Below are positions 54,755-61,511 of a stretch of DNA of 64,000 nucleotides, piece by piece. Every line of letters starts with the position of its first letter. Positions within the stretch are counted from its first letter, which is position 1. A program made the position numbers and the translations under genes. The notes below the pieces were generated by a model. That model was given only the letters and a program-made list of their open reading frames with translations, ran no database searches and was not told where the DNA came from. The stretch comes from CAZGUH01 sp964529005 (GTDB lineage: Bacteria; Actinomycetota; Acidimicrobiia; Acidimicrobiales; Ilumatobacteraceae): the NCBI GenBank assembly GCA_964529005.1, contig CAZGUH010000021.1, positions 6,188 through 70,187 of the forward strand, in the 5' to 3' direction.

Positions 54755-55090
54755 ATGCCCAAAGGTCAACGCGCGCAGGGAACCGAACGACTCGCATCAA
54801 CCGCGAACCTTCCACGTCGACTCTCAGACCGTGTCACCGCTTCCCGGCGGGCGCGCTGGGAGCTGTCCGAACTGCTCGCCGCCGCGCTCGACGGCCCGCA
54901 GCTCAGCGCTGACGACGCAGACAGCCGTCTCGCGAGCCTCACTGAGACCATGAAGATCCAGCGGCACTACCGACTGACAACCGTCCACCGGAACCGTCTC
55001 GACACGATCGCTGAACAATGGCGAATGAGCCGCTCCGATGCCATTGCCGTGCTCCTCGACGCTGAGCTCACGCGTCGCGGCCTCGGCTGA
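54755..55090 (+). CDS. Small DNA-binding protein with two ribbon-helix-helix-like segments
   Basis: The 111-residue protein contains two similar strand-helix-helix segments: ASTANLPRRLSDRVTASRRA with WELSELLAAALDG, and HYRLTTVHRNRLDTIAEQWR with SRSDAIAVLLDAEL. The second matches the CopG/Arc RHH pattern; the first is looser. A tandem RHH could bind DNA as a pseudo-dimer. No ribosome site precedes ATG 54755. It is probably a regulator of the divergent integrase operon. Confidence 0.6.
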   Translation: MPKGQRAQGTERLASTANLPRRLSDRVTASRRARWELSELLAAALDGPQLSADDADSRLASLTETMKIQRHYRLTTVHRNRLDTIAEQWRMSRSDAIAVLLDAELTRRGLG

Positions 55091-55167
55091 ACCGCCACCT
55101 CCAGCTCTCGCTCGGCTGATCGAACGGGCGACCTCAGCACCATCCCACGATGACTGGAGGTCGCCCC

Positions 55168-55569
55168 ATGACGCGACGCAATCAAGGTGTCCCTGCTGAT
55201 GTCGTCCGTGCGCGTCGCCTCGAGATCATCGACGAGCACGGCGTGGTTCGCGCTGTGCTGGCGATGAACCCGAGCGACGCCGCGAACGATCCGGAGGTTG
55301 TCGGGCTGGAGCTTCGCAGCCGCGATGGCAGCCAACGTGCGTGGCTCGTCAACCACGACGGCTTCGGCCCGGGCCTCGGCTTCGAGATTCATGGCAACCA
55401 AACGCTCATCCTCAGGGCCATGGCTCCCACGCCGGACCGCCACGGGGAAGTATCGATCCACCTCTGCGACCGAGCGGGCGCGACCGCGTTGTCGTGGTCC
55501 GTCTCGGAAGGCGGCGACATCATCGTCGAGCAGCGGGGCCCGCTGTGGGTCCAGGGCGAGACCCCATGA
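55168..55569 (+). CDS. Unknown beta-rich protein
   Basis: The 133-residue protein has short repeated beta units (RLEIIDEHGVVRAVLAMN; GLELRSRDGSQRAWLVNHDG; GFEIHGNQTLILR) like those in beta-solenoid or beta-propeller-like actinobacterial hypotheticals. It has no signal peptide. GGAGG precedes ATG 55168 by 7 bases. The function is unknown. Confidence 0.6.
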   Translation: MTRRNQGVPADVVRARRLEIIDEHGVVRAVLAMNPSDAANDPEVVGLELRSRDGSQRAWLVNHDGFGPGLGFEIHGNQTLILRAMAPTPDRHGEVSIHLCDRAGATALSWSVSEGGDIIVEQRGPLWVQGETP

Positions 55570-55824
55570 ACCCTCGCACGTCGAAGATGCCCGGCCCGCC
55601 AGTCGTCTCACTCGATTGAGATACCGTCGAGTCGTGAGTCTGGCCGGCGGCGGAGACCGCCATCTGCTGCTGGCCGACTCACGAACCAGCCCGAGTCTGG
55701 TCGCGGTGCGCGGTGAAGTTCTGAGGCCGCGCGGCGAGCGCTAGAAAGAAAGTGGGCGCAGACGACAGGGAAGCCACGTGTCCTCGGCGTGCCTCAGACA
55801 CCGGATCGCCGAAGGAGTATGGCC

Positions 55825-56136
55825 ATGACCGTCGCTGAGCTCGTTACTCTCTTGCAGTCGTTCCCGCAGGACGCGCCGGTCGGCACACTCATCGCGTCGC
55901 GGACCGGCGTGGCGACCGATGTGGAGACCGCGCCGGTGCGTACCGTCGAGCAGACCATCAGCGACGACGGCGCGGCCCTCGCTGTTTGGATCACCGGCGT
56001 TGGACCCCATCACGTGCGCCCGCCTTCGCTCATCACGTGGCCGTGCCCCTGCGGCGAGATCATCACCATGGACATTGTCGACGTCTGGCCTGTCGAGCAC
56101 GACGCTCATCTCAACCAGGAAGGCCGTGCGCGCTGA
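55825..56136 (+). CDS. Small element-borne protein of unknown function
   Basis: The 103-residue protein begins MTVAELVTLLQSFPQDAPVG, an N-terminus often seen in short phage and plasmid hypotheticals. A CPCG pair and an acidic end follow. AAGGAG lies 7 bases before ATG 55825 (ATG 55819 is too close). The 255 bases upstream hold only a 36-codon ORF without support. Confidence 0.6.
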   Translation: MTVAELVTLLQSFPQDAPVGTLIASRTGVATDVETAPVRTVEQTISDDGAALAVWITGVGPHHVRPPSLITWPCPCGEIITMDIVDVWPVEHDAHLNQEGRAR

Positions 56137-56408
56137 TCCCTAGCAAGGGGGCGGTCGTGGTTTGACGGAGGGCATCGAGGAGCGGCGGCCAGGGTCGACG
56201 CTCCACCTTCCAGTCTGAAGGACGCCGTCACCGGTCGTCGGCTCGTGAGTGACACGCAAGAACGAGCAGTGATGGGCAAGGAAGGATTCGGGGTCGTCGG
56301 GCGCGGCGCTTCGAATCCCTGAGGTGGGTGTTGAAACTGGGTCCGGTGCCGACGCGGAACTTCAGGACGCGGGTCCAGGTCGGCGCTGCGGTGCGCGGCG
56401 CCCCGACA

Positions 56409-56507
56409 GCTGTCAAGGGTCGGCGAACAAGTTGCCGCTCTGGCTGTCGCCGCTTCGCTCATGCGGCAACTTCTTCGCCTCGCCGCTGCGCCGCGCCCCT
56501 TGACAGC
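56409..56507. repeat. Nested inverted repeats
   Basis: The outer arms GCTGTCAAGGG (56409-56419) and CCCTTGACAGC (56497-56507) are perfect. The inner arms GGCGAACAAGTTGCCGC (56422-56438) and GCGGCAACTTCTTCGCC (56463-56479) pair except for one base. It lies in a 453-base stretch (56137-56589) without a supported gene. It could be a replication or transfer origin, or an mRNA leader for the gene at 56590. Confidence 0.75.
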
Positions 56508-56538
56508 CCTCGGGTCGCCGCTTGGGGCTGCCCCTAGC

Positions 56539-56564
56539 GGGGCAACGGCCGAGTGCGTTGCCCC
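56539..56564. repeat. Hairpin before the gene at 56590
   Basis: GGGGCAAC (56539-56546) pairs with GTTGCCCC (56557-56564) around 10 bases. It ends 25 bases before ATG 56590. Together with the nested repeats upstream it could form an attenuator. Confidence 0.5.
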
Positions 56565-56589
56565 GAAAGGGCAACCAGGAAGGAGCGTC

Positions 56590-57009
56590 ATGGCCACCAT
56601 CGCCCACATCGTCGAGGCCGGCTACCTCAATGTCGAGCCTCTGATCGACCCAATCGCACAGCCGGAGTGGCTCCGCGCCGACAGCGCCGATCTGCTCACC
56701 TTCGCGACACCGATACTCGGGCCCACAGCGACACTGATGGTGCATCGGTTCGCGGTCTACTTCGCCAACGGTGACACGTACATCAACTTCCTGCTCGATG
56801 ACCTTGGGGCCACATTTGGTGTGGGCGGCATCGGCGACGCCAGCCCGTTGCTGCGCGCTATCGACCGCATCGAGCGGTTCGGGTTCGGCCGCATCGACAC
56901 GTTTCGGCCGCTGCTGCGAGTGCGCCCATCGATCCCGCCGCTGTCGCGTCGTCTGGCCCGGCGTCTCCCTGGCTATCTGGCCGACATCTGCCCGTACGTC
57001 GTGCGCTGA
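56590..57009 (+). CDS. Unknown protein upstream of ardC
   Basis: The 139-residue protein is preceded by GGAAGGAG. It mixes hydrophobic and charged stretches (LTFATPILGPTATLMVHRFA, TYINFLLDDLGATFGVGGIG) without a clear membrane helix. No domain is recognised. It lies 14 bases before ardC, so it is probably cotranscribed. Confidence 0.6.
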   Translation: MATIAHIVEAGYLNVEPLIDPIAQPEWLRADSADLLTFATPILGPTATLMVHRFAVYFANGDTYINFLLDDLGATFGVGGIGDASPLLRAIDRIERFGFGRIDTFRPLLRVRPSIPPLSRRLARRLPGYLADICPYVVR

Positions 57010-57023
57010 GCGGAGCCGGAACG

Positions 57024-57929
57024 ATGAGCGCTGCAACCGATGTGATGGAACAGGTCGTCGCCCGCCTCGTGGCGGCGATCGAGGCCGGCGCGGGAGAATG
57101 GACGATGCCGTGGCGCACGCTTGGCCGCGCCGGGCTGCCGGTCAACGCCGCCACTGGCAAGCGCTACAGCGGCGGCAACGTTCTCGCCTTGCATTTCGCC
57201 GCCGTCGACCAGGGCTACGTGTCGTCGCGGTGGGCGACCTACAAGCAATGGGGGACGCTGGGTGCGCAGGTCCGCAAGGGTGAGCGCGGCACGCGAGCCC
57301 TCTATTGGCACGTCAAGCCCGGCGAGCGGATCACCGAGAGCGATGCCGACAGCCGCGCGGACGTGGAGCTGCGCAGCGCCTCGCGGGTCGCGTGGGCGAG
57401 GGCGTTCACCGTGTTCAACGCGGGCCAGGTCGACAACGACCCGGACGCCGAGCTGACACCCGACCTGACACCCTTGGAGCGCGACGGACGCGCCGAGGTG
57501 TTCTTCCGCGCGATCCCGGCGGCTGTCGGATGGGGTCAGGGGAATCCGTGCTATCGGCATGACCTTGACGCTGTGGTGATGCCGACGTTCGACGCGTTCG
57601 ACACCGCGGCGGACGCCTACGCCACGCTGTCCCACGAGCTGGCTCATTGGACAGGTCATGCGACGCGGCTCGCCCGTACCTACGGACGGCGCTTCGGCGA
57701 CGACACCTACGCCGCGGAGGAGCTCGTCGCGGAGCTGTCGGCAGCGTTCACGTGCGCCGTTGTCGGGATCGACACCGTCGCCCGCGCCGATCACGCCGCC
57801 TACCTCGCGCACTGGTGCCAGATGCTCCGGGCGCAGCCGGCGATCCTGTGGACCGTCGCCGCCAAGGCGCAGGCCGCGACCGACTACCTCGCCGCGTACA
57901 GCCAACACCCCGACGACCTCGCAGCGTGA
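57024..57929 (+). CDS. ardC: ArdC-type anti-restriction protein
   Basis: The 301-residue protein has an N-terminal ssDNA-binding domain (VARLVAAIEAGAGEWTMPWR, GNVLALHFAA, RKGERGTRALYW) and a C-terminal metallopeptidase-like domain with HELAHWTGH at about residues 205-213 and the distal Glu in YAAEELVAELSAAF. ArdC proteins shield incoming plasmid DNA from restriction during conjugation. The position just ahead of the ParB/SSB/relaxase block fits early expression in a new host. Confidence 0.88.
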   Translation: MSAATDVMEQVVARLVAAIEAGAGEWTMPWRTLGRAGLPVNAATGKRYSGGNVLALHFAAVDQGYVSSRWATYKQWGTLGAQVRKGERGTRALYWHVKPGERITESDADSRADVELRSASRVAWARAFTVFNAGQVDNDPDAELTPDLTPLERDGRAEVFFRAIPAAVGWGQGNPCYRHDLDAVVMPTFDAFDTAADAYATLSHELAHWTGHATRLARTYGRRFGDDTYAAEELVAELSAAFTCAVVGIDTVARADHAAYLAHWCQMLRAQPAILWTVAAKAQAATDYLAAYSQHPDDLAA

Positions 57930-58189
57930 GCGTGCGCGTCACCATCACCCACGGCGCGGGTAGCCATTCGGGCGCCTGGGCCAGCGCTGTCGCGCCGCTC
58001 GCCGCCGCGCTCCGCGACGGCCACACCGTCACCGTCACCACGGCCACCGATCAGACCCCGTGGGCGATCACCGTCACCAACGGGGCTGTGGCCATCGCGG
58101 TCATCAACCCCGACGTGTTCGCCATCGACCTCACGCCACCGGCGTGGGTCGAGCGCCTCGCCGCCGCGGCGGCCTGCTTCCTCATCTGA
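57926..58189 (+). CDS. Small protein of unknown function after ardC
   Basis: The 87-residue ORF begins with a GTG overlapping the ardC stop (GTGA). It is Ala- and Thr-rich with alternating beta-type segments (HTVTVTTATDQTPWAITVTN) and no signal peptide. No domain is recognised. The coupling to ardC supports that it is real. Confidence 0.55.
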   Translation: MSVRVTITHGAGSHSGAWASAVAPLAAALRDGHTVTVTTATDQTPWAITVTNGAVAIAVINPDVFAIDLTPPAWVERLAAAAACFLI

Positions 58190-58205
58190 CCGAAGGACAC
58201 CGATC

Positions 58206-59486
58206 ATGACGACTCCCATCCCGACCCCGACGACCGGCATCGGCCTGCCGCTCGACCTCATCGGCACTGACCCGGACAACAGCGCCCGCGACCTCGACGA
58301 CGCGTTCGTGCAGTCCGTCGACCAGCACGGCGTGCTTCAACCGGTGCTGGTGACCACCACCGACGACGGCCGCTACCGCCTCGTCGCCGGGCACCGCCGC
58401 TTGCAGGCATCGTTCGCCACCGGCAGGACCACCATTCCCGCCACGATCCGCACGGCCGATGACCTCACCGCCGCGGTGTGGCAGGCCGTCGAACCTGCAT
58501 CGCGCCGACCTGCGACCGACCGACGAGGCCCGTCAGGTGGCCCGGATCATGGCCGCAGGCATGAAGCAGAAGGCGCTCGCCGCGACGCTCAACCGGCCCC
58601 TCTCCTGGGTCCGTGCACGCCTCGCGATCGTCGCGCTGCCGGTCGAAGCACAAGACGCCATCGACACGGGGGTGTACGAGCCATCCGACGCGTTGACCTT
58701 CGCGAAGTACGCCGACCGGCCCGATGTGATCGCAACGATCCTCCATGACGGCATCCGCCATGCCCAGGACCTCGACTGGCGGCTGGAGCGCGCCGCGGCA
58801 GCCTCCGACCTCGCCGCCGAATACGCCCAGGTGACCGCCCGTTGCCGGGAGGCAGGGTGGACGGTCCACGAGAGCCGTGGCCCGGCCGACACCCCGCCCC
58901 ATGCCCGCAGGTTGAGCGAACTTGGTGTCGACGACGACGCCCACGCCGCCGAGGCCTGCCACGTCGTGTCCGTCACCCGCTACGCCGGGGAGGTGTCCGT
59001 GGCTCTGTGGTGCTCGGCCCCGACGCGCCACACCACACGCGGCGACAGCGACGTCAAGAGCACGGCACGGCCCACCAACACGGCCGTGAACGACGGTGAG
59101 CGCGTCGCGCGCGAGCCGGCCAGGGCCGTCCGCGCCGCGAACGCGCATCGAGCTGCGTTCGCCCGGGATGCGATCATCGCCAAGCTGCGCAGCCGCGACC
59201 TCCTCGAGTTCGTGTTGCCGGTCCTGTTCGACACCGCCGGGCAGACCGAGCTGAAGGCCGCGGCGAAGCTGCTCGGCATCGACCCCGTGGAGGCCGCACA
59301 CGGCTACAAGGATCACGCCGGTCCGTTGCGGGACTGGGCGGCGCAGTCGACCGCGAACACGACCCGAGCGATGCTGGCGGTCGCCTACAGCGTCGCCGCC
59401 GAGGCGGGGGAGTGGCGGCCGATCGCCCGCCAGCGCTGTCGGACTGGCTCGCCGGGCTCGGCTACGACGCCGAATCGGCCGCCTGA
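58206..59486 (+). pseudogene. parB: ParB/Spo0J-like protein broken by two frameshifts
   Basis: The first frame (58206 to about 58492) encodes the ParB nuclease-like domain (PLDLIGTDPDNSARDL, HGVLQPVLVT, YRLVAGHRRLQA). The family text continues in the next frame from about 58491 (NLHRADLRPTDEARQVARIM, then KALAATLNRPLSWVRARLAI, an HTH). Near 59425 it returns to the first frame for ALSDWLAGLGYDAESAA and a TGA at 59484. The shifts compensate. A 2-base deletion at GTCGAACCTG explains the first. Sequencing error, decay or recoding are all possible. It would partition or organise the element DNA. Confidence 0.75.
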
Positions 59487-59493
59487 GCAATCG

Positions 59494-59538
59494 CCCCTGG
59501 TTGGCCGGCAGACGTGGGTTCTGCCGGCCAACCAGGGG
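59494..59538 (+). terminator. 18-bp perfect hairpin after parB
   Basis: CCCCTGGTTGGCCGGCAG (59494-59511) and CTGCCGGCCAACCAGGGG (59521-59538) pair without mismatch around a 9-base loop, 7 bases after the proposed parB stop. It supports 59486 as the true end of that gene. Confidence 0.8.
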
Positions 59539-60126
59539 GGCCAGTGCTCCACCCACCCGATCGGGCGTCGCAGCTGATCTTGTGAGGCCCGCGCCGCGAC
59601 ATCGACGTCCGGTCGTCGTCGAGGTCGGCCGGGGAGCTGCCCGGCTGCCGGCCCGGGTGATTGCTGGCGTCCCGACCGGGTCTGTCGACCGCCTTTACAT
59701 CTTGTGCTGCCAGCTACGCCATCCGCCCACCGTCATCGCGGGAGACGACCGCGGGCCGCGGCCCGATGCCTGCCACACCTCACGGCCCCACCCGATCTCA
59801 TCCATCCGACGAGGTCTGCCCCGTGGAGGACTGCAGCGACCGTCAGCAGATGTCCACCCCAGTCGAGGACCAGGCGTTCTCCGGGTTTGAGCCCGCCGTC
59901 GAGGGTTGTCGCTGGCCTTGAGGGCATCACCGTGGCCGACGCGCCCACGGCTGGCGCAAGGAACGGCGGCGACTTCTCGGCTCCCGGCTGGCGCCGCTGC
60001 GCTCACCGCCAACAACTCGCCACCTCGCCGTCGGGCGTCCTTGCGCCGCCCAGGCGTGCCGGCCGTCGAGATGCCCAACAAGCCAACAACACCCCGAATA
60101 CCGGGCAGAAGCAAAGGAGACCACCA
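59539..60126. other. 588-base stretch without a supported gene
   Basis: It holds CCCGATCGGG at 59556-59565 and GC-rich dyads such as CCGCGGGCCGCGG near 59748. Open frames here have unlikely protein composition. It could carry origin or regulatory functions of the element. Confidence 0.4.
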
Positions 60127-60450
60127 ATGGACATGAACAGCGTCAACATCACCGGACGGCTCACCTCCGCCCCCGAGTTGCGGCACACCGGCAATGACAC
60201 CGCGGTGACGACGATGCGGCTCGCCATCAACGGTCGCAACGATCGCGTCGACTTCATCGACGTGACGGTGTGGGGCAAGCTCGGCGAAGCGGTGGCCGAG
60301 CACAAGAGCAAGGGCGACCAGGTCGCCGTGTCCGGACGGATCACCACCAGCGAGTGGACCGACAACGACGACCAGCGCCACGTGCGGGTGTCCATCACCG
60401 CCGACGAGGTCGTGTTCCTGGCCCGAGCCCGCCAGACCACCGATAAGTGA
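60127..60450 (+). CDS. ssb: Single-stranded DNA-binding protein, short form
   Basis: The 107-residue OB-fold protein (MDMNSVNITGRLTSAPELRH, DRVDFIDVTVWGKLGEAVAE, GDQVAVSGRITTSEW) would coat single strands made during transfer or replication of the element. It ends at RARQTTDK, without the acidic DDDIPF-type tail that recruits host enzymes. AAAGGAG precedes ATG 60127. Confidence 0.9.
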   Translation: MDMNSVNITGRLTSAPELRHTGNDTAVTTMRLAINGRNDRVDFIDVTVWGKLGEAVAEHKSKGDQVAVSGRITTSEWTDNDDQRHVRVSITADEVVFLARARQTTDK

Positions 60451-60462
60451 TCCACCCGATCG

Positions 60463-60496
60463 GGTTCCGGGGACGGCATCCGCCGCCCCCGGAACC
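60463..60496 (+). terminator. Hairpin after ssb
   Basis: GGTTCCGGGG (60463-60472) and CCCCGGAACC (60487-60496) are perfectly complementary. The left arm starts inside a CCCGATCGGG site (60455-60464). Confidence 0.6.
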
Positions 60497-60606
60497 GGCA
60501 GATCGCCCCCAGGGGGTCAGGCCGATCCGCGTCGTGATCGGGCGCCCCGAGCGGCGCATTCGACCAGCGTGACCGTGGGATCGGGTGCCACTCCAGATTC
60601 TTCCGT

Positions 60607-60642
60607 CGATGAGGCGGCACCCGATCGGGTGCCGCCTCATCG
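60607..60642. promoter_or_regulatory. Perfect 36-bp palindrome
   Basis: The left half is CGATGAGGCGGCACCCGA and the right half is its exact complement in reverse, so the centre is CCCGATCGGG (60620-60629). It lies 74 bases before ATG 60716. It is a candidate centromere-like or operator site for a dimeric protein of the element. Confidence 0.7.
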
Positions 60643-60715
60643 CGTAAACGGACCGCCCGACGTCGGACAGCGACGAATCGTCCCGGCGTGCACGGGTGGC
60701 CGGCCTTTACACGGC

Positions 60716-61216
60716 ATGGCGACACACGGCAACGACCGGTCATCCCACCCCCACCATCTCGGTCGACGCGACGACGATTGGCTCCAGCTCGTCGTCGTCG
60801 GTCGTCGGCCCAACGAGATCTGGCCGTTGACCGGCCGGTACGTCGAAGAGGTGTGGTCGGAGATCCTCGGCCCGACCGCGACGATGCTCGCTCGGCGGCT
60901 CGGTCACCTGGCCGACGAGCACCCTGCCGGCGCCACGGTGTCGCTCACAGCGCTCGCCGCCGGGCTGTCGTCGACGGGGCCGAGGGTCACGCTCGGTCTG
61001 CGCCGCCTCCACCACCACGGTCTGGTCCGCTACGCGACCGACCACAGCGTCATCGCCGTGTCTGGACTGGCTCCGAGCGTCACCGCTGAGCGCCTGGCCA
61101 TCATCAGCGCCGCTACGCGGGCCCGGCATCACCAGCTCGACAGCGCCCTGCGCGGCACACCGTGGACGCAGCGCCGCATGCCCGAAGGCAGCGCCAAAGG
61201 TCGGACATCGCCGTGA
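60716..61216 (+). CDS. Winged-helix protein of the element (unknown role)
   Basis: The 166-residue protein has a helical N-terminal part (RYVEEVWSEILGPTATMLAR) and a winged-helix segment (VSLTALAAGLSSTGPRVTLG, LRRLHHHGLVRYA). It probably binds DNA and may regulate transfer. ATG 60716 lies before the conserved region; longer frames run through the palindrome. The relaxase gene is downstream. Confidence 0.7.
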   Translation: MATHGNDRSSHPHHLGRRDDDWLQLVVVGRRPNEIWPLTGRYVEEVWSEILGPTATMLARRLGHLADEHPAGATVSLTALAAGLSSTGPRVTLGLRRLHHHGLVRYATDHSVIAVSGLAPSVTAERLAIISAATRARHHQLDSALRGTPWTQRRMPEGSAKGRTSP

Positions 61217-61437
61217 GCGCCGCCCCCGCCGCAGGGCTCGGCGCCGAGGCGAGTCCTCGGTCGTTTTGGCGTTCGCGCAGCCGGCCGCTGGCGCAGGCGG
61301 CTTGCGCCCGGAGCTGCGGGCGGCGGCGCTCGCGGGGTCGGCCGTCGTGTTGGTTGCGTCGCCCCGTCGTGTCGGGGCACGCCGGAGTGCGGGCGCAGGC
61401 CGTCGGGCGCGCAGCGTCAAAGAGTAGATACACCCTT

Positions 61438-61479
61438 GCAGGTTCCCCTGTGGGGAACCTGCTGGCCCCGTTGGGGCCA
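61438..61479. repeat. Two adjacent hairpins upstream of the relaxase gene (oriT candidate)
   Basis: GCAGGTTCCCC/GGGGAACCTGC (61438-61448, 61452-61462; 3-base loop) is directly followed by TGGCCCC/GGGGCCA (61463-61469, 61473-61479). Both are perfect. They end 32 bases before the relaxase ATG, where MobF-type nick regions are often found. Confidence 0.55.
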
Positions 61480-61511
61480 TCGGGCGTCGCCGCGCCGGCG
61501 GCTGAGTCGTC

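Noticed and set aside
55634..55744. A 36-codon ORF starting with GTG
   Set aside because: No ribosome site and too short to judge; no similarity recognised.
59704..60126. An open frame leading in frame into ssb
   Set aside because: Pro/Arg-rich translation with no family match. The SSB start at 60127 has a strong AAAGGAG.
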